Positions 17,494-24,804 of a stretch of 53,848 bases of DNA are shown here, piece after piece. Each line of letters begins with the position of its first letter. Positions within the stretch are counted from its first letter, which is position 1. The stretch covers positions 1 to 53,848 of IMG/VR virus record IMGVR_UViG_3300046454_000816. One strand, given 5' to 3'. This stretch comes from a virus. Both the position numbers and the translations under genes were made by a program. Under the pieces are notes generated by a model that saw nothing but the letters and a program-made list of their open reading frames with translations, was not told the origin of the DNA and made no database searches.

Positions 17494-17814
17494 CTACGCC
17501 TTCACTCCCGCGCCAGTGATCAGTCGACAGGTGCCATGAGTGGTCGGCGCGCTGGCGTCAGCGATCCATGACATGCAGCGGGTGGTGATGCAGTTGAACG
17601 CCTGCTGGATCTGCGCGTCGGTGGCGCCATGAACCATGCGCAAACCGCGCGTGGTCGCCACCTGATTCACGCCGCTGACCGGCGGCAGCGTGGCCATGCC
17701 GACGAAGGGACACCAGCACGTCTCGGCCAGCGTGATCGGCATGCCGCTGATCGGCGCGACTTGCGGAGTCGGCGGATCGGCTATCGGGTGGGCAATATGC
17801 GGGTCATCGGTCAC
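17494..17814 (-). CDS. unknown protein between Tad2-like genes
   Basis: A 106-aa protein with a GTG start overlapping the previous stop (GTGA). The N-terminus is Pro/Ile-rich; the rest has five cysteines (ETCWCPF, NCITTRC, GTC) that could form disulphides or a metal site, and a helix DAQIQQAFNCI. No family match. It sits between two Tad2-like genes, so a shared role is possible. Confidence 0.5.
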   Translation of the reverse strand: MTDDPHIAHPIADPPTPQVAPISGMPITLAETCWCPFVGMATLPPVSGVNQVATTRGLRMVHGATDAQIQQAFNCITTRCMSWIADASAPTTHGTCRLITGAGVKA

Positions 17815-17987
17815 GAGAACGCCCTTTCGGGTTTCTCTATCGGGCTGACGGCAGGCTTCTCGCCCGCCATGAAGGCGAAATATTTTTCCGCCGCCTCGAT
17901 AACCTGCTGCGGCGGCAGCGTGCTGGCAAGATTATTGGCGAAGGCGAGCGCCTGCACCCGCAGCTGAATCTTCTGATCTTCGGTCAA
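17811..17987 (-). CDS. small helical protein, TTG start
   Basis: A 58-aa protein. The TTG at 17987 is chosen because GGAGG lies eight bases upstream and it overlaps the previous stop as TTGA. The protein is helical (TEDQKIQLRVQALAFANNLAS, QQVIEAAEKYFAFMAG) with a Pro-rich tail. It has no recognised domain. Coupled to both Tad2-like genes. Confidence 0.55.
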   Translation of the reverse strand: MTEDQKIQLRVQALAFANNLASTLPPQQVIEAAEKYFAFMAGEKPAVSPIEKPERAFS

Positions 17988-18748
17988 TCGACTATCCTCC
18001 AGTCTTTCGCGAGCATATCGCTCTGAGATGCGAGCCAGCCCATCAAAATCTCGCCGGTCGCGGTTTTCATGATGATGCACGGCAGCACAAGCGCGGCGCC
18101 GCCGTTGTCGAGCGCGTAATTCTTGGCGTTGCGCGACCACAGATCGGCCGCCTGCACCTCGCGCGGGCCCTCCATGCCCGACAGGGCGATCCACATGTCC
18201 CTGCCGTTCCAGCCGCGACGCTGGACGCGCAGGCCGCATTCCATCGAGCGGATGGCGCAGCCGAAGTCGAAAAATTCAGTGTCAAAAGGGGCGGGCGACG
18301 GCGGCGGCGTCACCAGTCTGGGATCGATGCGCGAGGCGCCCAGCGGCATGTCGGGCGTTTCGCGGATGTCAGCGGCCATGCCGCCGGGCATGCGGTCCTC
18401 GCCCTGCATCTGCAGAACTTCAGCGACCCGGTCGTCGACCGTGACGCTCAAATGGACCAGATCTTCCATGTTCTGGCGCTGCATGGGCGTCTGGAGCGGG
18501 TGGCTCTCATACACATCCAGCGTCGGCGGCCGCACGAACCCCTCGTGCGTTTGCGGCGCAGCGCCGCCGAAGCCGCCCTGTCCATAGGGGATGTCGCCGA
18601 GGCGCGGGCCGGTCGGATGGGCCTCGTCGCTCGGATTGGCGCGACTAAAACCGGCGACAGGCACTGGCCCGCCATCCTTCAAGGCTGCGGCGATCGACGG
18701 CTTGATGTTTCCAGCTTTGTGCGGGTCATAGGGCATGGTGTTCTCCAT
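17984..18748 (-). CDS. second Tad2-like (DUF2829) protein, long N-terminal extension
   Basis: A 254-aa protein. Residues about 159-254 are a clear Tad2 domain: FDFGCAIRSMECGLRVQRRG, WNGRDMWIALSG, LPCIIMKTATGEILMGWLAS, then QSDMLAKDWRIVD. The QSD-LA-DW ending is the family hallmark. Residues 1-155 are a Gly/Pro-rich extension with a KDGGPV motif, a helix LVHLSVTVDDRVAEVLQMQ and a Pro stretch. The ATG at 18748 shares one base with the TerL stop; a second ATG at 18736 has GGAG better placed. Family role is Thoeris signal sequestration. Confidence 0.8.
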   Translation of the reverse strand: MENTMPYDPHKAGNIKPSIAAALKDGGPVPVAGFSRANPSDEAHPTGPRLGDIPYGQGGFGGAAPQTHEGFVRPPTLDVYESHPLQTPMQRQNMEDLVHLSVTVDDRVAEVLQMQGEDRMPGGMAADIRETPDMPLGASRIDPRLVTPPPSPAPFDTEFFDFGCAIRSMECGLRVQRRGWNGRDMWIALSGMEGPREVQAADLWSRNAKNYALDNGGAALVLPCIIMKTATGEILMGWLASQSDMLAKDWRIVD

Positions 18749-20376
18749 CAGACGCTGTAAAGAGGCGGGGGCTGCCTCACGTTAGCAAAATCCATCTCGT
18801 TAGCAAGATCGGCGAGGCGCTCTTCGGAGCGGATCAGCAGGCCGCTCTCGCGCAAATGGCGCATCGCCATCGATACGCTGTCGACCAGATCGTCATGTTT
18901 GCCCTTGGGAAAGCTGGCCACCTGCCGAATCACCATCTCAGCCCACGACTTGTCTGGCGCATAGACCATACCTTCGGAGAATAGGTGCTGCACCGAGTGC
19001 AGCCGGGCCAGCTTGTCCTGATTGCCGGGGTTGATCAGGTGGACGGCCCAGTCCTCATTGGCGTAGAGGCGGCGCAACTCTTGGGCGACCGATATGCCGC
19101 TGGCCTTGGCCTCGATCAGCAGCCTGTCAACCTTCATCGTCTTGCAGGTCTCGGCCGCTTTCTTGACCAGAGCGTTCATCTCGAGCCGGTCCTGAAAGGC
19201 GAACATCAGCACGACCTTGCTCATGCCCTCGATGCCGCCGCCCTTGGGCATGGGGAACGGCTTGCCGTAACGATCGGCGCCGCGGGTCGCCATTGTGTCG
19301 TGCTGGCCGGAAAATATGCCCCAGATGGTGAGCGCGCTGTAATCGTTCTGGGTTTTTTCAGTGTAGGCGGTGTCGAGGCTGGCGAGGATGAAATCGAGCG
19401 GCGGGTATTCCGGCTGCACCCACAGCATCCAGTCGGCGTCCTTGATCACGCCGCCGCCGCGGGGCGTCGGGCTCTGCTGCATCTGCCCGGCGGTGGCGTA
19501 GGGCCCGAGGATGCGCTCGTCGCGCTCGACCACCCACAGAGGGAAACGGACCGGGAACAGCAGCTCGCCTTCGGTCTGGCGCGGATCCTCGAACCCCAGC
19601 TTGGTCATGCAGGTGCGATCGGGGTCGAAGCGCATCGGCAGCATGATGTGGTCGTAGCCCATATTGCCGTCGAGAATCACGCCGGAGACGTCGCGCTCAT
19701 GCACGCGCTGCATCACCACGATGATCGCCGAGGCGTCGGGCCGGTTGAGCCGGGTCGGCACGGTCTCCTGAAACCACGTGATCACGGTTTCGCGCTCGGC
19801 TTCGGAATCGCCGCCCTTGACGCTGTGCGGGTCGTCGATGATGACGATGTCGGCGCGCCAGCCGGTCATGCCGCCTGCGGCCACCGCGGCGCGCCAGCCG
19901 GTCGCCGTGTTTTCGAACCGCCGCTTGGCGTTCTGGTCGCCGGTGAGCTGGACGCGGTCGCCCCACAGATCCTTGTACCAGTCGCTCTCGATCAGGCGGC
20001 GCATGCGGGTGTTGTCGCGCTCGGCCAGCTCGATGTTGTGGCTGGCGCAGAGGAAGCGGATGTGCGGCTTGTTGCGCGGGCCCCAGATCCACGCCGGGAA
20101 AAACACCGAGACCAGCATCGACTTCATCATGCCCGGCGGGACGTTAACCAGTAGTCGGTTGTAAACCTCGTCGTCGACGCGCTCCTCGCGCTCGATCGCC
20201 TCGAGGTGCCCGGCGATGAAATCGATGTGCCAGTTGTGGTAATAGATCTGGCCGGGCTCGATGAATTTCCACGCGCGCTTGACAAACTCGACCAGACTGC
20301 GCTCACAAGCCTCCTTCTCTATCGCCTTTTTCAAGGCGTTTGGGTCAAGCTCCCGGGGCAGCGTCAGCGTGGTCAT
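18748..20376 (-). CDS. terL: terminase large subunit
   Basis: A 542-aa packaging motor. A Walker A-like VPPGMMKS lies at 79-86, Walker B IVIIDDP at 177-183 and the coupling region VVMQRVHERD at about 220-229. The C-terminal nuclease has SLDTAYTEK (D335), IEAKASG (E422) and HDDLVDS (D495, D496, D499), which are RNase H-like acid residues. It cuts concatemers and drives DNA into the head through the portal. The start overlaps the stop of a 35-aa membrane protein (ATGA). Confidence 0.92.
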   Translation of the reverse strand: MTTLTLPRELDPNALKKAIEKEACERSLVEFVKRAWKFIEPGQIYYHNWHIDFIAGHLEAIEREERVDDEVYNRLLVNVPPGMMKSMLVSVFFPAWIWGPRNKPHIRFLCASHNIELAERDNTRMRRLIESDWYKDLWGDRVQLTGDQNAKRRFENTATGWRAAVAAGGMTGWRADIVIIDDPHSVKGGDSEAERETVITWFQETVPTRLNRPDASAIIVVMQRVHERDVSGVILDGNMGYDHIMLPMRFDPDRTCMTKLGFEDPRQTEGELLFPVRFPLWVVERDERILGPYATAGQMQQSPTPRGGGVIKDADWMLWVQPEYPPLDFILASLDTAYTEKTQNDYSALTIWGIFSGQHDTMATRGADRYGKPFPMPKGGGIEGMSKVVLMFAFQDRLEMNALVKKAAETCKTMKVDRLLIEAKASGISVAQELRRLYANEDWAVHLINPGNQDKLARLHSVQHLFSEGMVYAPDKSWAEMVIRQVASFPKGKHDDLVDSVSMAMRHLRESGLLIRSEERLADLANEMDFANVRQPPPLYSV

Positions 20377-20480
20377 TTCATGGCCTTCTTAATGGCGTGG
20401 TATGCCGCCTCGAGCCCAACGCCGATACTGAACAGCACGATAATGGCCAGCACCGGCCACAAGGCGTCAGTCGTGGTCAC
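20373..20480 (-). CDS. 35-aa single-span membrane protein
   Basis: A short GTG-started gene; its start overlaps the previous stop (GTGA) and its stop overlaps the TerL start (ATGA). Nearly all of it is one membrane helix (LWPVLAIIVLFSIGVGL) followed by a basic end (HAIKKAMK). GAGGA lies just upstream. No homologue is recognised. The two exact overlaps argue for translation. Confidence 0.6.
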   Translation of the reverse strand: MTTTDALWPVLAIIVLFSIGVGLEAAYHAIKKAMK

Positions 20481-20698
20481 AGCTTCCTCACACACTGGAA
20501 AGTCATAGTGTCCTTGTGGGCGTCAATGCTCATCTCGACACTGTATTCAGGCCCAAGGGCGTCCAGCTTGTGGCGCATGACCGGCCGCATCTCTTCGGCG
20601 AGCTGCAGCGCGGTGCGCCCGGCCAGCACGATCGTGAGCGGCTCGAGCAGCGTCAGCTCCCTGACGCGCTGTTTGATGGTTTCCTCATGCCCCGGCAT
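20477..20698 (-). CDS. small alpha/beta protein
   Basis: A 73-aa protein; the ATG at 20698 shares a base with the previous stop, and a GTG one codon earlier is also possible. Helices (ETIKQRVRELTLLEPLTIVL) precede strands at the C-terminus (YSVEMSIDAHKDTMTFQCVRK). No known family. Located between a WYL-like protein and TerL. Confidence 0.5.
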   Translation of the reverse strand: MPGHEETIKQRVRELTLLEPLTIVLAGRTALQLAEEMRPVMRHKLDALGPEYSVEMSIDAHKDTMTFQCVRKL

Positions 20699-20907
20699 CA
20701 CTCGACCGCCTTCCAGCTGTGAATGCCCGCCATGGCGAAGCCGCGCGCGGGCTCATCGCGATCGGCGTCAAAAGCGTGCAATAGCCACTGATCCTCCGGG
20801 TGCCACTGGTTGGAGCCCCACTCGATCGTCAGCGGAAAAATGTGGCGTATCCGCCGCTCGCCGCGGTGGTTGGTGTAATCAATTTCAACCGTTGTCCGCC
20901 TCTTCAT
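20698..20907 (-). CDS. WYL-like small protein
   Basis: A 69-aa protein. The ATG at 20907 has GAGG nine bases upstream; another ATG at 20916 is possible. The pattern YTNHRGERRIRHIFPLTIEW, then WHPEDQWLLHAFD and a final FAMAGIHSWK, resembles the small phage proteins related to WYL domains (ligand- or nucleic-acid-binding modules). It overlaps the end of the small terminase gene by 23 bases. Role unknown. Confidence 0.5.
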   Translation of the reverse strand: MKRRTTVEIDYTNHRGERRIRHIFPLTIEWGSNQWHPEDQWLLHAFDADRDEPARGFAMAGIHSWKAVE

Positions 20908-21469
20908 CGCCTTCATCCTCGCTGTAGCTCACGCCTTCGATTACCTTGTCGAGCGCGCGCTCGGCCGCATGCAGCTCGTCCATGGTCAGGTGGCTGACGT
21001 CGAGCACGCTGGTGGTCTTGAGGATGGCGCTGATATTGTTGTCGACGATCTTGCGGTCGCCCCAGTCCTTGGGGCACATCTTGCTGGCCAGCCACTGGTG
21101 GGCGGCGATGATGATGCGCTTGTCCTCGGGATCGAGCATCGGGCTGTAGGCGACGTCGATGATGTCCTCGGCGAATTTCTCGGCGCGGAGCGCGCGCGCC
21201 ACCTGATAGGCTTCCTTAAACTCCGGATGGTCCCTCATCCATTGGCTGGCCTTGCTGGCGCTGGGCGCCCATGGCTCCTCGAGACCGATGCGCTCGAGCG
21301 AGCGGCCGCTGGCCACTTCCTCGCATATGCGCTCGGCCACGCGCGGCGTATAGGTAGCCCGCCACGGCACCTTGCGCCATGGCGGGCAGGGATCTTTGCG
21401 GGGACTGGCGAGGACGACGGGCGGCGCTGGCATGGCGCACAGAATACGACCAGCGCCGCCGCCCTGCAA
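20885..21469 (-). CDS. terminase small subunit-like protein
   Basis: A 194-aa protein encoded upstream of terL. An N-terminal HTH-like region follows (TPRVAERICEEVASGRSLERIGLEE, then PSASKASQWMRDHPEFKEAY), the pattern of small terminases that bind the pac site. The middle has EDIIDVAYSPMLDPEDKRI and HQWLASKMCPKDWGDRKI, also typical. The acidic tail (YSEDEGDEEADNG) ends the protein. The TTG at 21469 has GAGGA seven bases upstream; an ATG at 21433 is the alternative. Confidence 0.75.
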   Translation of the reverse strand: MQGGGAGRILCAMPAPPVVLASPRKDPCPPWRKVPWRATYTPRVAERICEEVASGRSLERIGLEEPWAPSASKASQWMRDHPEFKEAYQVARALRAEKFAEDIIDVAYSPMLDPEDKRIIIAAHQWLASKMCPKDWGDRKIVDNNISAILKTTSVLDVSHLTMDELHAAERALDKVIEGVSYSEDEGDEEADNG

Positions 21470-21472
21470 GCA

Positions 21473-21757
21473 TCAGTCCTCGAGGCGGCGCTCCCACGTA
21501 TTGTGCAGGTCATCGAGCTGGCGCAGCATCGGCGTGCAGTTGAACTTGTGGCGGCACTGATCGTTGGCGCACAAGATATTGGTGCTCATGCCGCCGCTCG
21601 GGCCCTTGTAGAAATCCACGCCGCCGCAATAGGTGCAGCGGGGCCACGGCTCCAACTCAGGCTTCGGCTCGGGCGGGAGCTGGGGCTCGCGCTTAGTGGC
21701 GTCGATCATCTTATCCAGCTCGCTGGGGCCGAACATCCTGCGAAACCAATCAAACAT
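21473..21757 (-). CDS. zinc-ribbon-like small protein
   Basis: A 94-aa protein, ATG at 21757 with AAGGAG upstream. CTYCGG (about 41-46) and CANDQC (about 63-68) form a four-Cys zinc ribbon. The N-terminus is amphipathic (MFDWFRRMFG) with a Pro/Glu linker. No specific family. Confidence 0.55.
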   Translation of the reverse strand: MFDWFRRMFGPSELDKMIDATKREPQLPPEPKPELEPWPRCTYCGGVDFYKGPSGGMSTNILCANDQCRHKFNCTPMLRQLDDLHNTWERRLED

Positions 21758-21769
21758 GCGTGTTCTCCT

Positions 21770-22039
21770 TCAGTTGTCCCAATCGTCGTCCGGCCAGCAC
21801 GTACTGCTGGCGCCAACGCGCTTGAGTCGCTTCAAAACGGTGCGGTGGATGTCGCTGGCCAGACAGCCGCACGACCGCGTCTTGCCAGCGCGCAGGCTGT
21901 ATGCCCGCACCAGCGTCTCGGCGCCGCAGTCGCAGCGGCACTGATATTGCGCCGAGCCCTGCCCATTGTTGTCGGCCCGGCAGATGACCACCAGCCGGGC
22001 GAACCGCATCCCGGCGGCGATCGGCTTGCGCTCGCTCAT
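21770..22039 (-). CDS. CDCG/SCGC zinc-binding protein (HNH/AP2-associated type)
   Basis: An 89-aa protein with the pair CRCDCG (about 34-39) and RSCGCL (about 55-60), separated by VRAYSLRAGK. This module is common next to HNH or AP2 domains in phage homing endonucleases, but no HNH residues follow here. It may be a remnant or a stand-alone DNA-binding module. It shares a base with the upstream stop (TGATG). Confidence 0.55.
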   Translation of the reverse strand: MSERKPIAAGMRFARLVVICRADNNGQGSAQYQCRCDCGAETLVRAYSLRAGKTRSCGCLASDIHRTVLKRLKRVGASSTCWPDDDWDN

Positions 22040-22173
22040 CAGAACAGCTCCCCCTGTCCGGCGCAGGCGACCGCGGCCTCACGCTTGGCGAACCAGCCGA
22101 CCTCGGCCTTCAGCTGGTGGTCCCACACGAACCAGTGCTGGCGCAAGTAGCACCAGAGCACGACCTTCCTCAT
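22039..22173 (-). CDS. 44-aa Trp-rich small protein
   Basis: A short gene with ATG at 22173, AAGGAG six bases upstream and ATGA overlap with the previous stop. It has several aromatic residues (WCYLRQHWFVWDHQ) and a helix FAKREAAVACAG. No family match. Confidence 0.5.
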   Translation of the reverse strand: MRKVVLWCYLRQHWFVWDHQLKAEVGWFAKREAAVACAGQGELF

Positions 22174-22355
22174 TTGCGTCTCCTTCCGGCGCGCAGCGCG
22201 CCCGCTTTGGTGGCGTAGGCGCGAATTTCGCGGCAGCGGCTCGAGTGGCCTGACGGCAGCTCGGTGGCCACCACCCAGCGCCAGAAAGTCTGCTCCGGCC
22301 ACTCCTCGACCGTGATGCGGTCGCTGATCTGGGCGAGGATGATGTGCTCGACCAT
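22170..22355 (-). CDS. 61-aa small protein
   Basis: An ATG at 22355 shares a base with the previous stop (TGATG), and the stop overlaps the next start. The protein has VEHIILAQISDRITV and FWRWVVATELPSG and a basic tail. No recognised domain. Confidence 0.5.
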   Translation of the reverse strand: MVEHIILAQISDRITVEEWPEQTFWRWVVATELPSGHSSRCREIRAYATKAGALRAGRRRK

Positions 22356-22612
22356 CACTTCCCCCAAACGATGCGGTTGACGCAGAAGCCCGGCGACGCG
22401 GCGCGCGCGTCGAGCCGATCGGCCGCGGCCTGCAGGGCCCGCTCGACCTTGCGGTCGGTGTAGCCCGCCTGAAACTCGGCCATGGCCAGCGCCCGGCTCG
22501 AGCGCATGCCGTAGTGGCAGCCATAGTAGCAGGGCGAGCCCTGCTCGGCGGCCAAGGCGCCCGCCTCGCGGTAGGCGCCTTCGGCCTTCAGGTTTTCGAC
22601 GGTCTTGCTCAT
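22355..22612 (-). CDS. 85-aa protein, RMF/CrpP-like pattern
   Basis: The ATG at 22612 has GGAGGA six bases upstream. The stretch EGAYREAGALAAEQGSPCYY and the later MAEFQAGYTDRKVE follow the G-A-G...C-Y...W/F-GY spacing seen in ribosome-modulation-factor and CrpP-type small proteins. The match is by pattern only and is weak. Two nearby cysteines (CYYGC) may be functional. Confidence 0.4.
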   Translation of the reverse strand: MSKTVENLKAEGAYREAGALAAEQGSPCYYGCHYGMRSSRALAMAEFQAGYTDRKVERALQAAADRLDARAASPGFCVNRIVWGK

Positions 22613-22614
22613 GA

Positions 22615-22776
22615 TCACTCCTCCTCCACTTTCTTGATGGCGCCGAAGGCCCAGACGTTGGCCGGAAACTTGCGGCGCATGATGACGACCGCATTGGCCC
22701 AGCTCGTGGCCTCGACCTCGTAGGTGTGGCGGCTCTTGGTCGGCTTGCAGATCATGGTGACGTTGTAGAAGTTCAT
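22615..22776 (-). CDS. 53-aa first gene of the late operon
   Basis: ATG at 22776 with GAGGAG eight bases upstream. The sequence MNFYNVTMICKPTKSRHTYE, then ATSWANAVVIMRR and a final acidic VEEE, suggests a small beta-alpha protein. It is the first gene after the leftward promoter at 22807-22835. Confidence 0.55.
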   Translation of the reverse strand: MNFYNVTMICKPTKSRHTYEVEATSWANAVVIMRRKFPANVWAFGAIKKVEEE

Positions 22777-22806
22777 CGCGGCGGCTCCTCTGTCTCAACT
22801 GTCCCC

Positions 22807-22835
22807 AACCTACGACATGCGTGTGCGCAGGTCAA
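22807..22835 (-). promoter_or_regulatory. leftward promoter P1 with ATGTCGTA core
   Basis: Minus-strand TTGACC and TAGGTT are separated by 17 bases, and the spacer ends in CGCATGTCG running into the -10. Downstream GGGGACAGTTGA also occurs after the rightward promoter at 22880. It is placed to start the whole 22776-1 block. Confidence 0.6.
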
Positions 22836-22879
22836 CAGCAAAAAAGTTATCCACAGGGCTAATTTTTCACAAAGTTAGA

Positions 22880-22908
22880 TTGACAGCGTATTCGCCTGTC
22901 GATAAGTT
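22880..22908 (+). promoter_or_regulatory. rightward promoter P2
   Basis: TTGACA (22880-22885), 17 bases, TAAGTT (22903-22908), then AGGGACAGTTGA. It faces away from P1 and precedes the gene at 22939. Confidence 0.65.
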
Positions 22909-22938
22909 AGGGACAGTTGATTTGAACGGAGCAAGCAA

Positions 22939-23181
22939 ATGACCATCACCACCGAATCCCTTCGCGTCTTCCTCGCCTACGCCAATGACGCCGACAACTG
23001 GAGCGGCACGCCGCTGGTCGGCGGCAACGTCGGCGGCTCTAAGGAAGAGCGCGGCAACCTCACCCAGCTCAAGCAGGCTGGCTTGATCAAGACCTTCAAC
23101 GATGATGGCGTCTGGATCCAATTCACCACGGAAGGCAAGGCGCTCGCCGCCGAGCACGGCATCGACAGCAGCCGGTTCTGA
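22939..23181 (+). CDS. small winged-helix-like protein
   Basis: An 80-aa protein, ATG at 22939 with GGAG upstream. The stretch GNLTQLKQAGLIKTF followed by GVWIQFTTEGKALAAEHG resembles a winged helix (recognition helix then beta wing). It could regulate the divergent promoters directly upstream. No family name can be given. Confidence 0.45.
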   Translation: MTITTESLRVFLAYANDADNWSGTPLVGGNVGGSKEERGNLTQLKQAGLIKTFNDDGVWIQFTTEGKALAAEHGIDSSRF

Positions 23182-23207
23182 ACCACACTCGACAGGAGCA
23201 TACGAAC

Positions 23208-23492
23208 ATGAACCAGACCCAACACAATCGCATCGCCACCGCCCTGATCTACGGGGCCAAGGGCGACCTTGCCTTCGACGACCACGGCAATGTCCGTTAT
23301 GGCTGGGACAGCAGCATCGACCAGCGCGTCGTCTTCGGCGTCGGCCCGATCCTGCTCAAGAACACCCGTGAGGGCTTTCAGGTCACCGGCGAGGGCGCAA
23401 ACTGGATCCTCGAGAACCTGCAGGGCTGCGTCTCCAAGCATGACGAACGCGCCCTTGATGCAATGAATCCCTACGGTTTGCACCGCCGCTGA
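23208..23492 (+). CDS. unknown early protein
   Basis: A 94-aa protein, ATG at 23208 with AGGAG upstream. It has an alpha/beta pattern (HNRIATALIYGAKGDLAFDD, RVVFGVGPILLKNT, EGFQVTGEGANWILENLQ). It follows the winged-helix-like gene by 26 bases. Function unknown. Confidence 0.5.
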   Translation: MNQTQHNRIATALIYGAKGDLAFDDHGNVRYGWDSSIDQRVVFGVGPILLKNTREGFQVTGEGANWILENLQGCVSKHDERALDAMNPYGLHRR

Positions 23493-23497
23493 AATTA

Positions 23498-23527
23498 TTT
23501 TGCAGGAATTTCTAATTTCCTGCAAAA
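23498..23527. promoter_or_regulatory. 11-bp inverted repeat before P3
   Basis: TTTTGCAGGAA (23498-23508) and TTCCTGCAAAA (23517-23527) pair perfectly around 8 bases. It ends seven bases before the next -35, so it may be an operator. It could also end the upstream transcript, though it lacks a long T-run and is AT-flanked. Confidence 0.5.
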
Positions 23528-23533
23528 TTAGAG

Positions 23534-23562
23534 TTGACACCCGAATACGCTGTAGATAAGTT
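23534..23562 (+). promoter_or_regulatory. rightward promoter P3
   Basis: TTGACA (23534-23539), 17 bases, TAAGTT (23557-23562), same hexamers as P2, followed by a related ATGACAGTT. It precedes the DUF932-like gene. Confidence 0.65.
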
Positions 23563-23610
23563 AATGACAGTTCAACGCGGCAAGACGCCGCAAACACCAC
23601 GGAGCACACC

Positions 23611-24732
23611 ATGTCCCTCGCCAACACCTCCACCCTGACCGCCGCTTCCGCCCAGTGGGCCTCGCGCCCCAACGACGAACGCTTCGTCAACCTCAACGAT
23701 CTGGCTGAGCATTGCTACAACCAGCGCGTCCGCTCAGCGGGCAAGGTCGTCTCGAGCCGCTCGATCACCTGCGAGCCGGTCGCCAACGCTGATGGCCGCA
23801 ACGTCGGCCTCACCATCGTCGGCAAGGCGGGCAACGCCGCGGCGCCGACCCACTTCGCCTTCGGCCAGCTCGCCAACCTTGCTGGCGCGCCCGCTGGCTA
23901 CCTTCGCACCCTCGACCCGGCGCTGGCCGCCGACTGCGTCAACTTCGGCCTCAAGGTCACCCGCGACGTCGCCGACGTCGGCCTGCTCCTTCGCCGCGGC
24001 GACGAGGGCTTCTCGCTCGACGCGGCGACCGGACCCAACTATGGCCGGGTCTGGAACACGGACATCGCCGACGCGCTCGTCGCCAACTTCGGCGACGGCA
24101 TCGAGGGCGACTGGCGCGTGCCGGGCGAATTTGGCAAGCGCGTTGACGTGACCAAGGCCAACACCACGCTTTATGCGGGCGATCGCGACATGTTCGTGTT
24201 CCTCGCCGACGAAGAGAACCGCATCACCCTGCCGAATCGTCGCGGCGGCATGATGGGCTCGCTGGCTCGCGGGTTTTTCGTGCGCAATTCCGAAGTCGGC
24301 GCGGGCATCCTCGAAATCACCGCCTTCCTGTTCGACTATGCCTGCTGCAACCGCATCGTCTGGGGCGCGCAGGACGTGAGCCGCATCGCCATCCGCCACA
24401 CCTCGGGCGCTCCCGATCGTTGGCTCGAGCAGGCGCTGCCGGTCCTCGAGACCTATCGGCACTCTGCCGCTTCGCCGGTCGAAGCCAAGCTGATCGCCGC
24501 GCAGGCCAAGAAGGTCGACAACGTCGAGGAATTTCTGAAGTCGCGCAAGTTCACCTCGAGCCTGATCGCCCGCGCGCAGGCTTCCCACGAGGCCGAGGAA
24601 GGCCGCCCGATGGAATCGGTGTGGGATGTGGTGACCGGCCTGACCGCCGCCGCCAAGGGCGTCCAGTGGCAGGACGATCGCGTCGCGATCGAGCGCGCCG
24701 CGGGCAAGCTGCTCGATCTGGTCGCCGCGTAA
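23611..24732 (+). CDS. DUF932-like phage/plasmid protein
   Basis: A 373-aa protein. Segments YLRTLDPALAADCVNFGL, MFVFLADEENRI, GFFVRNSEVGAGILEITAFLFDYACCNRIVWGA and AIRHTS resemble DUF932 (phage/plasmid-like) proteins, which are made early and have no settled function. It is the largest early rightward gene and ends at a strong terminator. The naming rests on recall of the family. Confidence 0.55.
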   Translation: MSLANTSTLTAASAQWASRPNDERFVNLNDLAEHCYNQRVRSAGKVVSSRSITCEPVANADGRNVGLTIVGKAGNAAAPTHFAFGQLANLAGAPAGYLRTLDPALAADCVNFGLKVTRDVADVGLLLRRGDEGFSLDAATGPNYGRVWNTDIADALVANFGDGIEGDWRVPGEFGKRVDVTKANTTLYAGDRDMFVFLADEENRITLPNRRGGMMGSLARGFFVRNSEVGAGILEITAFLFDYACCNRIVWGAQDVSRIAIRHTSGAPDRWLEQALPVLETYRHSAASPVEAKLIAAQAKKVDNVEEFLKSRKFTSSLIARAQASHEAEEGRPMESVWDVVTGLTAAAKGVQWQDDRVAIERAAGKLLDLVAA

Positions 24733-24753
24733 TAGCGACAAGCGAATAAAAAA

Positions 24754-24783
24754 CCCCCGGGCCGAAAGGTCCGGGGGTTTTTT
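24754..24783. terminator. bidirectional intrinsic terminator
   Basis: CCCCCGGGCC pairs with GGTCCGGGGG around GAAA, with six A before and six T after. It separates the convergent genes ending at 24732 and 24805. Confidence 0.85.
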
Positions 24784-24804
24784 GTTGTGTTACTCGACTG
24801 GCAA

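Noticed and set aside
18985-20154. 389-codon plus-strand frame opposite terL
   Set aside because: It is the complement of a clear terminase; no motif supports it.
20969-22150. 393-codon plus-strand frame over several small genes
   Set aside because: The minus strand carries a chain of genes with exact start-stop overlaps and ribosome sites there.
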